Positions 1 to 6,054 of a DNA stretch of 8,176 nucleotides are shown here, piece after piece. The position numbers and the translations under genes are program-made. The notes under the pieces were generated by a model. It ran no database searches, was not told where the DNA came from, and worked only from the letters and a program-made list of their open reading frames with translations. Origin of the DNA: Omnitrophica WOR_2 bacterium RIFCSPLOWO2_12_FULL_46_30 (lineage in GTDB: Bacteria > Omnitrophota > Gorgyraeia > Gygaellales > UBA12090); the NCBI GenBank assembly GCA_001805845.1, contig MHHA01000020.1, positions 1 through 8,176 of the forward strand, written 5' to 3'. How positions within the stretch are numbered: the first letter of the stretch is position 1; every line of letters begins with the position of its first letter.

Positions 1-847
1 GTTCATGGGATACCGCCGAAACAAATTCGGTTTTTCTTTTACTCACCGATTCAATCTCATTGAGGGCGCCGCTTAATTCCCGGGTCCTTTCAATTACCTT
101 CTTCTCGAGCTCCTGGTGCTGGGAATACGCAGCTTCGAATAATTCAGCGTTCTCCAGGGCCTGGCCGATCTGTGTTGCCAGCACCGCAATGAGTTCTTCA
201 TCTCCTTCGGTAACCGGCGCCTGGGCCGATTCATTTCCCAGAAGTATAAAACCGCAGAATCCTTCTTTTTTTGAGACCGGGGAGACAACAAAAGAATCGA
301 GCTTGGTTATATTGATGATTAATAAGATGAGCGAGCGCATCTCCGGTTTCCCGGAATTTGATGAAAAGACAACCGCATTTTCGATGAGCAGTTCAAAAAC
401 TCTTTCGCTGGTGAATTTATCTTCAATGTCTTTAGCGCCCTGTTCATCAAATCCTATTTGATATCTTAAGCACGGTCCGCCGGGCTTATTTTTCATAAAG
501 AGAAGAGCCTTCTGAAAACCGATTTCCTGGATATGCTCAGGGCTGATGCGCCGGAATATTTCGTTCTGGTCCAACGTTTTACTTATGTCCTGGGATATCC
601 TTTGCAGGGCGTAAAGGCCGTTAATCTTTTTATCTAACTCTTCCTGGGTCTTATTGAGCTCCAGGTCGGTCCTGACGATGAGCTTTGCCTGCTCATCCAT
701 CTCCTCCAGGGATTTTTTTAAGTAGCTGACGCTATTATTCAGTTGTTCAATGCTCCGTAACTTTAAGATTAAGGTTATCCCCAGCAAGACAACCGCGAGC
801 AGTCCGATAAAGCCAAGCATTGACATAAAGTATTCCGGGTTAATCAT
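1..847 (-). CDS. Sensor histidine kinase (TM, GAF, HisKA), C-terminus beyond window
   Basis: This is the N-terminal 282 codons of a membrane-anchored sensor kinase, open to the left edge. Reading the minus strand from the ATG at 847 gives one hydrophobic helix at about residues 9-29. A coiled-coil-like stretch follows at about 31-80, then a GAF-like domain at about 88-240, entered through LYALQRISQDI and left through QIGQALENAELFE. A second helical linker ends in the start of HisKA, KTEFVSAVSHE, whose His281 is the expected phosphoacceptor. The ATPase domain lies outside the window. The start codon directly abuts the stop of the FIST gene (TAG ATG), with a GGGAG ribosome site at 857-853 inside that gene, so the two are co-transcribed and probably translationally coupled. 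With almost no extracytoplasmic loop, sensing is probably cytoplasmic, through GAF or the FIST partner. The family is clear; the ligand and response regulator are unknown. Confidence 0.88.
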   Translation of the reverse strand, partial: MINPEYFMSMLGFIGLLAVVLLGITLILKLRSIEQLNNSVSYLKKSLEEMDEQAKLIVRTDLELNKTQEELDKKINGLYALQRISQDISKTLDQNEIFRRISPEHIQEIGFQKALLFMKNKPGGPCLRYQIGFDEQGAKDIEDKFTSERVFELLIENAVVFSSNSGKPEMRSLILLIINITKLDSFVVSPVSKKEGFCGFILLGNESAQAPVTEGDEELIAVLATQIGQALENAELFEAAYSQHQELEKKVIERTRELSGALNEIESVSKRKTEFVSAVSHE

Positions 848-2035
848 CTATTCTCCCACTCCTAATATGGCAATGGTCTGGTTATGCAGGTAGGTTTGGC
901 CGTAATAGCTGAGTGCGCCCAGCGGAGCATACTGGCCGTAACTATAGAATCCGGCTAAGGGAACATTCGGGCCCAGGACCGTTTTAACGGCTTTTATTTC
1001 AGCGTCAATATTCCTTCCTAAAAGATAGGCCCTGGAGGCGGAGCTGATGATGATGGCTAAACCAATCGGTTTATCGCGCAAAGCCGCTTTTACCTGCGCA
1101 GCAGCCTGGCGAGCCGCCTCTAAACAGGACTCCTTGGTTCCAATCATTAATCGTATCGCGCTTCCCCGGGGAACGCCGCCCTGGGTTACGATAGAGCCAT
1201 CGTCGTTTAGCGCGATGACATTGCGCAGCAGGTATTCTTTTTCTCCTTCAAGATACATTCCGATGGGATAGAGAGTGTTGATAGGTAAAATTTCTTTTTT
1301 TAATTCGGCCAGGGTTTTAGCAAAGTAATCTTCATAAAGCCCGCTTGCCTTTCCGCCGTCAATTTTCTTAATCACATTGGAGCTTGAGTCGGTGATAGCG
1401 CGTATTTTACCTAACGGCTTCCAGCCGTGTCTTATACCGATACCGTAGGCCAGTTTTCCGGCAAAGAGCGCCGCCACCGCGCTTTTATTTAAAATATGTT
1501 CATTATAAAATTGGAATGTCTGTTTGAATCTTAAATCGTCGCTTGCGCCGCCGCCGATAAAAGGAAAACTTTTTCCTAAAATATTCTGTAAACCTTCCAT
1601 GAGCCGCGAGACGGCCTCTGACAGGCCGTCGCTAAACATAAGGCAGAGCTCCCGGCGGTATTCCTTGACGTTTGAAATAAGCTTTATCCCGAGCCCCTGG
1701 CCTGCCAGATAGGCGTCGTCATCCGGGCTTAGCTTGATTGAGCCGCAGGAGATTTTTACTTTCGGCAGGGCAATGAGCATTAAGACAAGGCCCTCTCCTT
1801 GTGTGCCTTCCGGGGTAATGATGCGCATCCCGGAACAGCCGATAAGAGGGCAATCGGGTCTTAGGCCCGACTTTATTTTCTTAAGCAATGCAGCCGTGAT
1901 AGAGGATGGCGTGCTGAAGACCAAGGCCAGGCTCACCTCCTGCGCCGGAAGCTGCAGAAGGCAGGAACGGGTTGCTTCTTCTACCGCTTCGGCAATATCT
2001 TTTTTCCGGCTTCTGCCAACCGCGACTTTAAGCAT
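848..2035 (-). CDS. FIST-domain (FIST_N plus FIST_C) signal sensor protein
   Basis: This is a 395-residue soluble protein with the two-part FIST architecture, a sensory module thought to bind small ligands such as amino acids and often linked to histidine kinases. The N-terminal half carries the conserved stretch SFPFIGGGASDD. The C-terminal half ends with the characteristic PLAGFYSYGQYAPLG and a final HNQTIAILG strand. No membrane segment or signal peptide is visible. I place the start at the ATG at 2035 (MLKVAVGRS). A longer reading to 2074 adds 13 unrelated residues and would run through the promoter. There is no Shine-Dalgarno sequence before this ATG, and the likely transcription start is only about 3-7 nt upstream, so the message may be nearly leaderless. 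The kinase gene follows with no gap, which suggests that FIST ligand occupancy is relayed to the kinase. Confidence 0.9.
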   Translation of the reverse strand: MLKVAVGRSRKKDIAEAVEEATRSCLLQLPAQEVSLALVFSTPSSITAALLKKIKSGLRPDCPLIGCSGMRIITPEGTQGEGLVLMLIALPKVKISCGSIKLSPDDDAYLAGQGLGIKLISNVKEYRRELCLMFSDGLSEAVSRLMEGLQNILGKSFPFIGGGASDDLRFKQTFQFYNEHILNKSAVAALFAGKLAYGIGIRHGWKPLGKIRAITDSSSNVIKKIDGGKASGLYEDYFAKTLAELKKEILPINTLYPIGMYLEGEKEYLLRNVIALNDDGSIVTQGGVPRGSAIRLMIGTKESCLEAARQAAAQVKAALRDKPIGLAIIISSASRAYLLGRNIDAEIKAVKTVLGPNVPLAGFYSYGQYAPLGALSYYGQTYLHNQTIAILGVGE

Positions 2036-2045
2036 TGCAAATATT

Positions 2046-2074
2046 AGTCTATAGCATAAAGTGCGGCTGGTCAA
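2046..2074 (-). promoter_or_regulatory. Promoter of the FIST-kinase operon
   Basis: Reading the minus strand, TTGACC at 2074-2069 is followed after 17 bp by TAGACT (2051-2046). Alternatively, after 15 bp comes the extended -10 TGCTATAGA, with TATAGA at 2053-2048. Either choice predicts a start 3-7 nt before the ATG at 2035. The -35 is one arm of an inverted repeat whose other arm is the -35 of the tRNA promoter. Confidence 0.5.
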
Positions 2075-2082
2075 TAAAATTG

Positions 2083-2111
2083 TTGACCGCAGGGTTTTTT
2101 TATATTAAAAT
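2083..2111 (+). promoter_or_regulatory. Promoter of tRNA-Glu
   Basis: TTGACC (2083-2088), a 17-bp spacer and TAAAAT (2106-2111) make a near-consensus housekeeping promoter. Transcription would start about 22 nt upstream of the mature tRNA 5' end. Confidence 0.65.
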
Positions 2112-2139
2112 TTATGCATTACCGCAGGACCTTACATTT

Positions 2140-2217
2140 GGCCCCATCGTCTAGCCTGGTTCAGGACGTCAGGTTCTCAGCCTGTAAACACCGGTTCAAA
2201 TCCGGTTGGGGCTACCA
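2140..2217 (+). tRNA. tRNA-Glu (anticodon CTC)
   Basis: A full cloverleaf can be drawn by hand. The acceptor stem GGCCCCA pairs with TGGGGCT, with a G-U pair at 1:72. The D arm is GTCT...GGAC. The anticodon loop is TTCTCAG with anticodon CTC at 2176-2178. The T arm is ACCGG-TTCAAAT-CCGGT, and the 3' end is discriminator A plus an encoded CCA. It decodes GAG as glutamate. The opening GGCCCCATCGTCTAG is typical of bacterial tRNA-Glu. One oddity is the outermost anticodon-stem pair (27:43), which is T-T, leaving four good pairs. No clear terminator follows, so the transcript may read on into the leader downstream. Confidence 0.95.
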
Positions 2218-2258
2218 TCACTTATTAAGAAAGTTTGTCGCGCAGGGGGCTAAAATCC

Positions 2259-2287
2259 TTGTAAGTTCAAGCTTATTATGTTATATT
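2259..2287 (+). promoter_or_regulatory. Extended -10 promoter upstream of the secreted-protein gene
   Basis: TTGTAA (2259-2264), a 17-bp spacer and TATATT (2282-2287) preceded by TG at 2279-2280. The stretch 2277-2303 closely resembles 6038-6066 upstream of the tRNA-binding protein gene: TATGTTATA, a TAT block, then AAATGAACCCC and GC. The predicted transcript has a leader of roughly 140 nt before the ATG at 2435. Confidence 0.5.
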
Positions 2288-2303
2288 ATAAATGAACCCC
2301 CGC

Positions 2304-2344
2304 TGTTTCGTTTTGTTTCGCTTCTAACAAAACGAAACAAAACG
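2304..2344 (+). repeat. Overlapping inverted repeats with two alternative hairpins
   Basis: A perfect 14-bp inverted repeat, TGTTTCGTTTTGTT (2304-2317) with its complement at 2326-2339 (8-nt loop), overlaps a perfect 12-bp one, CGTTTTGTTTCG (2309-2320) with its complement at 2333-2344 (12-nt loop). They share bases, so only one can form at a time. The element lies in the leader of the secreted-protein gene. Confidence 0.7.
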
Positions 2345-2359
2345 GCAGGGTCTTATTGT

Positions 2360-2421
2360 CCCGACTCTCGCCTTCGGCTCAGCCGGGATCCCGCCATTCC
2401 AAAAGATGATAGAGGGGCGGG
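2360..2421 (+). repeat. Palindromic leader hairpins with a TTC-capped stem
   Basis: The first hairpin (2360-2387) has outer stem CCCG/CGGG, a CT/AG step and the tip GCC-TTC-GGC at 2370-2378. It is followed by a longer-range pair, CCCGCC (2390-2395) with GGCGGG (2416-2421), ending just before the ribosome site at 2424-2428. The second stem could affect access to that site. Similar TTC-capped hairpins occur at 6083-6093 and 7978-7990. Confidence 0.45.
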
Positions 2422-2434
2422 AAAGGAGAAAAAA

Positions 2435-3061
2435 ATGAGATTAGTCAAAGGCGCAGGTTTAATATTACCCATATTATTTTTAGTTTCGCTCGGTATTGCT
2501 TATGCGCAGGGCGAAGGCGAACTCCTCTTGGATGATTTTGAAGGAGCAATTTCAGGAGGTCTGGAAGGAACAGTTGATTACGGCTCAGGCAACGGCTCTT
2601 CACTGGGAGTTGCAGCTTCCCCGGAAGTCAAGTATCACGGCCAGCAGGCATTGGAAGTCAGCTTTGATGCGCTTAGCGGCGGTTATATGTGGGTTGCCCG
2701 GGGATACGGCTTGGATGTCAAAGGCGCCGGGGCATGGCTGGTTGAACCTAAAGATATTAACTTTACTAACTATAACGCCGTTGCCTTTTGCATCTACGGT
2801 GCAAATACAGGCATACAGGTTGCTATGGATTTGGTGGATAGCGGCTCTGAATACTGGCGCGCTTTAATTGATGATAATTTTACCGGCTGGAAGGAGTTCG
2901 TAATACCGTTTGCTGATTTCTTCGCCCGCGGCGATTGGCAGCCGCAGGGCGCAGATAAAAATGCCGAGTTAAATTTTCCTATCAGGGTTTTTCAGTTTGA
3001 ACCGCTTCCAGTTGGCAAGGGAAAACTTTATTTTGATTATGTAAGGATGGTTAAGAAATAG
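2435..3061 (+). CDS. Secreted carbohydrate-binding-like jelly-roll protein
   Basis: This is a 208-residue exported protein. The start is the ATG at 2435, with AGGAG at 2424-2428 and a 6-nt spacing. The reading frame is open farther upstream, but that part crosses the tRNA gene and hairpins and is not coding. Residues 1-24 form a signal peptide (RLVK, a hydrophobic core, then AYA before Gln25). The mature part opens with LLLDDFEG and closes with GKLYFDYVRMVKK. With the aromatic-rich middle (GYMWVARGYG, YWRALIDDNFTGWKEF), this is the usual shape of a galactose-binding-like beta-sandwich similar to carbohydrate-binding modules of the CBM11/CIA30 kind. There is no catalytic domain or anchor, so it is probably a periplasmic or secreted glycan-binding protein. 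The fold call is moderately sure; the ligand is unknown. Confidence 0.75.
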   Translation: MRLVKGAGLILPILFLVSLGIAYAQGEGELLLDDFEGAISGGLEGTVDYGSGNGSSLGVAASPEVKYHGQQALEVSFDALSGGYMWVARGYGLDVKGAGAWLVEPKDINFTNYNAVAFCIYGANTGIQVAMDLVDSGSEYWRALIDDNFTGWKEFVIPFADFFARGDWQPQGADKNAELNFPIRVFQFEPLPVGKGKLYFDYVRMVKK

Positions 3062-3080
3062 TTTACAGTTAACTGTAAAC
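3061..3080. repeat. Perfect 20-bp palindrome
   Basis: GTTTACAGTTAACTGTAAAC is a perfect palindrome with no spacer. Its first base is the last base of the preceding stop codon, and it ends 9 nt before the next ribosome site. As RNA it could form an 8-bp stem with a TTAA loop. As DNA it has the symmetry of an operator for a dimeric regulator. No T-run follows, so it is unlikely to be a full terminator. Confidence 0.8.
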
Positions 3081-3100
3081 TTTCAACACGGAGGTGCGAT

Positions 3101-3160
3101 ATGGGTTGTGGAACCTGTGGTCCCAAGAAAAAACCAAAGCCAAAGAAAAAGAGAAAATAG
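3101..3160 (+). CDS. 19-residue CxxC, Lys/Pro-rich microprotein
   Basis: The predicted product is MGCGTCGPKKKPKPKKKRK. Support for translation comes from a strong GGAGG at 3090-3094, 6 nt before the ATG, and from a Rho-independent terminator 34 nt after the stop. The product has a CGTC pair (Cys3 and Cys6) that could bind a metal or form a disulfide. The 11-residue basic tail of Lys, Pro and Arg could contact nucleic acid or acidic surfaces. It could also be a leader or regulatory peptide. It lies 39 nt after the secreted-protein gene, so the two may share a transcript. I recognise no family. The gene is well below usual annotation cut-offs. Confidence 0.6.
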   Translation: MGCGTCGPKKKPKPKKKRK

Positions 3161-3194
3161 CTGCCTTTGACTGAAGGTTTTGGTATAAAGAGAC

Positions 3195-3228
3195 GGCCTG
3201 CGCGGCGAGACTGCACAGGCCTCTTTTT
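3195..3228 (+). terminator. Rho-independent terminator
   Basis: GGCCTG (3195-3200) pairs with CAGGCC (3216-3221) around a 15-nt loop, followed by TCTTTTT. Upstream AGAG can extend the stem past a two-base bulge. It ends the transcript carrying the microprotein, and probably that of the secreted protein. Confidence 0.75.
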
Positions 3229-3246
3229 GTATTATGGGGACTAGCG

Positions 3247-3265
3247 GCGCCCCGCCATTTGGCGC
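3247..3265 (+). repeat. Short GC-rich hairpin before the STAS-PilZ gene
   Basis: GCGCC (3247-3251) can pair with GGCGC (3261-3265). The alternative CGCC-ATTT-GGCG lies at 3253-3264. It sits between the terminator and the ATG at 3299. Its role is unclear, and I see no convincing promoter in this gap. Confidence 0.35.
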
Positions 3266-3298
3266 TCGCGGCTGAGATTTATCTTAAAAGGTTAGATT

Positions 3299-4018
3299 AT
3301 GTTAGAAATAAATTTTCAAAGAAACAGCTCCGTATCCGTATTAGATTTATCCGGCAATATTGATATTGACGCCTCCAACTTTATCGAGAAAGTCGGCTGG
3401 TGCCTGGAAAATGGTTATGAAGACATCCTCTGTAATTTTGAAAATGTGAACTTAGTTGATTATGCCGGCCTTTCGGTATTGGCCATCGCCTGCAAAAATG
3501 TGGATAATCATAAGGGAAGAATAAAATTTGTGAATGTGCCAGCGCATATAAAGAAAGTTTTTTCGCTGATGTGCTTAGATAAGGTTTTCCAGATGTATGA
3601 GAATAAGGAGCTGGCTTTAGACAGTTTCAAAGAAGATAAGGTTATTGCCGAAATCCAGAAGAAAAGCTTAAGGCGCAGATTTAAACGGCTGCCTCTGGAT
3701 ATAACGGTGGAATTTAGAGCAAAAGCAGGGGAAGAAAAATTTACCAAGGGAAAGGTTTTAAATTTAAGCGCTATAGGGATGCTTGTTTTTGCCAATAAAA
3801 CATATCCTTTAGGCGAGCTCCTGGATGTAAGGCTTTTGCTTCTACCTAAGCCGGGCGTGCTAGAACTTGATGCCAGAGTTGTCTGGCAGGTAGCCAAAGA
3901 GCTTCAGCCGCATATTTATCCAGGGATGGGCTTAGAGTTTCATAAGTTAGAGAGCGAAGTCCAGAAAAAGCTCGTTGAGTTTGTAGAAAGGAACCTGCCC
4001 TCAGGCTGTATTACGTAA
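3299..4018 (+). CDS. STAS-PilZ fusion protein, putative c-di-GMP-responsive regulator
   Basis: This is a 239-residue cytoplasmic protein. Residues 1-105 form a STAS domain, the anti-sigma-factor-antagonist fold, with LDLSGNIDIDASNF and the hallmark VDYAGLSVLAIA. Residues about 121-235 form a PilZ domain with both c-di-GMP motifs: RxxxR at Arg126-Arg130, and NLSAIG at 155-160 matching (D/N)xSxxG. In SpoIIAA-type STAS proteins a Ser follows the conserved Asp. Here Tyr55 follows Asp54, so the usual phosphorylation site is missing and partner binding may be controlled by c-di-GMP on the PilZ half instead. The start has a modest AAGG at 3288-3291, 7 nt before the ATG. It appears to be monocistronic, lying between a terminator and a convergent gene. 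Domain assignments are firm; the partner is unknown. Confidence 0.88.
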   Translation: MLEINFQRNSSVSVLDLSGNIDIDASNFIEKVGWCLENGYEDILCNFENVNLVDYAGLSVLAIACKNVDNHKGRIKFVNVPAHIKKVFSLMCLDKVFQMYENKELALDSFKEDKVIAEIQKKSLRRRFKRLPLDITVEFRAKAGEEKFTKGKVLNLSAIGMLVFANKTYPLGELLDVRLLLLPKPGVLELDARVVWQVAKELQPHIYPGMGLEFHKLESEVQKKLVEFVERNLPSGCIT

Positions 4019-4038
4019 GCTCGGGGTAAATTCAGACA

Positions 4039-4072
4039 GCGATTTACGTTCACTATTGTTTGCGTAAATCGC
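4039..4072. repeat. Hairpin between convergent genes
   Basis: GCGATTTACG (4039-4048) pairs perfectly with CGTAAATCGC (4063-4072) across a 14-nt loop. Its place between the ends of the STAS-PilZ and helicase genes suggests a shared 3' end or transcription-stopping structure. Neither side has a proper T-run. Confidence 0.5.
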
Positions 4073-4080
4073 GTCTTCAT

Positions 4081-6009
4081 TTAACTGCGCAGCTGTCTTT
4101 CGGCATCCACAATATCGCGGTTAATCTTAGGAATTAACCGCGATATTTTTTCTTTCAGGCTTTCCGAGCTGAGGCGGTTGGCAAGCGTCTCTCGTAAAAG
4201 CTGGTTAGACATCCTAAGATAGCGCACCAGCTCTCCTTCGTCAGCGGTGGTCTCAAGAAGGGTTTTATGAAATGACTGGCCGTCGAGCCAGGCGCCAACC
4301 GCATTGCTTAGGTGGTAATGCGGCATTTTGCTCGGAGGATGTATCCCGAAACGGGCCTCCTGCTTTAGAATTTGTTTCATCATATTTTCGGTTAAGTTTT
4401 TAAGATTCTTCGCCTGGCGGGTGAGCTTGGGAAGGCTGTCAGCCCGGCGCGGCTCAAAGACAATCGCGGCCATAAGTATGCACAACTCAAGCTGGTTAAA
4501 ATTTTCTAAGTATCCTCTTTCAAAAAGCTCAGAAAGGATAATTTCATAACCGTAGATACCGCAGGCAAAGAGCCCTTTGGTAGTAAGCTGGCCCCTTTGG
4601 ATATATCCGGCCGCTTTTAAAAAATTTAACTTCTGACGAAGTAAATTATAGGCCTCTTCCTTTTTGCGGATGTTGGCTTGGTAGAAATGGTATGAAAGCG
4701 GATAAATCTCTAAAAATCTTTCGTTATACTTTTCATAAAGATGCAGTAAAGTAGCGTAAGAAGCGTTAAATTGGGAATTGACTTTCTCCGGCTCGCCATA
4801 AATGATACGCCCGGTCTCGTCAAAGTCAATCCTGTGCGGGTTGATCCGGCTGTAGACAAAACCCTCCTTATCTATGCCGCGCCTTCCGGCGCGGCCAGCC
4901 ATCTGGTAAAAATCGCGCGTCTTTAAATTGCGCACATGGTCTCCGTAAAATTTCCGCAATTCATCAAAGACAACCGAGCGCGCCGGCATATTAATGCCTA
5001 AGGCAAAGGTCTCAGTGGTAAAAATTACCTTCAGGAGCCGCGAGGTAAAGAGCTGTTCAATAACCTCTTTCAGGGTAGGAAGCATTCCCGCGTGATGATA
5101 GGCAATGCCGCGCTTAATCAGGGGTTGCATTTGGCAGGCGCTCGGCTCATGTTTTAAAGCAAAGCGGCCAAGCAGCCCATTGAATAGGTTTAGGATTTTA
5201 TCGCGCTCATCGTTTTCTAAAAAGTCAAAGTTGAGCAGTTCCTGGGCTAATTTTTCACAGCGCCGGCGGGAAAAGCAGAAATAGATGCAGGGGAGGCCGT
5301 TATTCTGACGGATATACTGGATGAGGCTCGCCAGGCGGTTAGGGTTAAGCTCCTTATGGATAGCCGAATGCCTTCCCCGGTATGCATAGGTTACGGCTTT
5401 AGAAAACGATGAGCGGTTTAGCTCTTTTAAATCATCGGTAATTTTATTCTGGCACTGGAAGCGAAAATGCAGAGGGACGGGACGGTTCTTCTCAACGATT
5501 ATTTTAAGCGGTTTGCCTTGCACGGACGTAAGCCACTGGCTAAATTCTTCAATGTTGGGGACGGTTGCGCTTAAGCCAAGGATGCGCATATGCTCAGGTA
5601 AAAGCATCAGTGATTCTTCCCAGACGGTCCCGCGTTCGGGGTTGTCAATGTAATGGATTTCATCATAGATTACCCAGGAGAATTTCTTAAGCGGCTGCGG
5701 CTCTTCAAGGAGCTTATTGCGGAAAATCTCGGTAGTCATAATCAAAACCGGCGCCTCAGGGTTAATGGAGACGTCTCCGGTGAGGATGCCGATTTTATCC
5801 CGGTATTGATTCTGGAAGTCGCGGAATTTCTGGTTGGAAAGGGCCTTTATGGGCGCGGTATAGATTACCCCCTGGCCGGATTTGATGCATTGGTTAATGA
5901 CGTATTCGGCAATGGCGGTTTTTCCGGCTCCGGTGGGGGCAGAGACGATAACCGAGAGGCCTTCCTTAATATAATTCATCGCTTCCTGCTGAAAACGGTC
6001 GTATTGCAC
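4081..6009 (-). CDS. Ski2-like SF2 DExH RNA helicase
   Basis: This is an ATP-dependent helicase of superfamily 2, Ski2/Mtr4 type. Counting from the alternative upstream ATG at 6054, the motifs run in order: FQQEA near residue 21; motif I APTGAGKT (39-46); Ia APIKALSNQK; TGD and TTE; motif II DEIH (131-134); motif III LSATVPN (161-167); then IYFCFSRRR, HHAGMLP, FALGINMPAR and motif VI QMAGRAGRRG. A helical C-terminal region follows. At about 640 residues it is shorter than typical Mtr4, Ski2 or HelY proteins (around 900-1,000) and lacks room for a long insertion such as an arch domain. I prefer the GTG at 6009 (VQYDRFQQEA) because conserved sequence begins there and a TGCTATAAT promoter lies 7 nt upstream. 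The 6054 ATG would add 15 unlike residues across that promoter. Likely role: RNA unwinding in decay or ribosome metabolism. Confidence 0.88.
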   Translation of the reverse strand: MQYDRFQQEAMNYIKEGLSVIVSAPTGAGKTAIAEYVINQCIKSGQGVIYTAPIKALSNQKFRDFQNQYRDKIGILTGDVSINPEAPVLIMTTEIFRNKLLEEPQPLKKFSWVIYDEIHYIDNPERGTVWEESLMLLPEHMRILGLSATVPNIEEFSQWLTSVQGKPLKIIVEKNRPVPLHFRFQCQNKITDDLKELNRSSFSKAVTYAYRGRHSAIHKELNPNRLASLIQYIRQNNGLPCIYFCFSRRRCEKLAQELLNFDFLENDERDKILNLFNGLLGRFALKHEPSACQMQPLIKRGIAYHHAGMLPTLKEVIEQLFTSRLLKVIFTTETFALGINMPARSVVFDELRKFYGDHVRNLKTRDFYQMAGRAGRRGIDKEGFVYSRINPHRIDFDETGRIIYGEPEKVNSQFNASYATLLHLYEKYNERFLEIYPLSYHFYQANIRKKEEAYNLLRQKLNFLKAAGYIQRGQLTTKGLFACGIYGYEIILSELFERGYLENFNQLELCILMAAIVFEPRRADSLPKLTRQAKNLKNLTENMMKQILKQEARFGIHPPSKMPHYHLSNAVGAWLDGQSFHKTLLETTADEGELVRYLRMSNQLLRETLANRLSSESLKEKISRLIPKINRDIVDAERQLRS

Positions 6010-6015
6010 ATGGGT

Positions 6016-6024
6016 ATTATAGCA
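6016..6024 (-). promoter_or_regulatory. Extended -10 of the helicase gene
   Basis: The minus strand reads TGCTATAAT, with TATAAT at 6021-6016. The predicted start of transcription falls on or beside the GTG at 6009, so the message would be leaderless. No good -35 is seen. It mirrors the plus-strand TGTTATAAT at 6040-6048. Confidence 0.55.
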
Positions 6025-6039
6025 TAAGTCAAAAGTATA

Positions 6040-6048
6040 TGTTATAAT
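6040..6048 (+). promoter_or_regulatory. Extended -10 of the tRNA-binding protein operon
   Basis: TGTTATAAT is a perfect TGn plus TATAAT. Transcription should start about 6055, exactly at the ATG of a small leader frame, some 94 nt before the gene start at 6149. The -35 region is poor. Confidence 0.6.
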
Positions 6049-6054
6049 ATCCAA

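Noticed and set aside
94..291. Second minus-strand open frame inside the kinase gene
   Set aside because: It is a different frame of the same strand. The kinase frame through this stretch is uninterrupted and encodes the end of the GAF domain.
60..461. Plus-strand open frame
   Set aside because: It lies opposite the kinase gene, whose TM, GAF and HisKA features are clear on the minus strand, and its own product has no recognisable domain.
2114..2434. Upstream extension of the secreted-protein frame
   Set aside because: It runs through the tRNA gene and several hairpins. The ATG at 2435 has a proper ribosome site and begins a signal peptide.
6010..6054. ATG at 6054 as helicase start
   Set aside because: The 15 added residues precede the conserved region, have no ribosome site, and overlap the -10 box that best explains transcription. 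It remains a weaker alternative.
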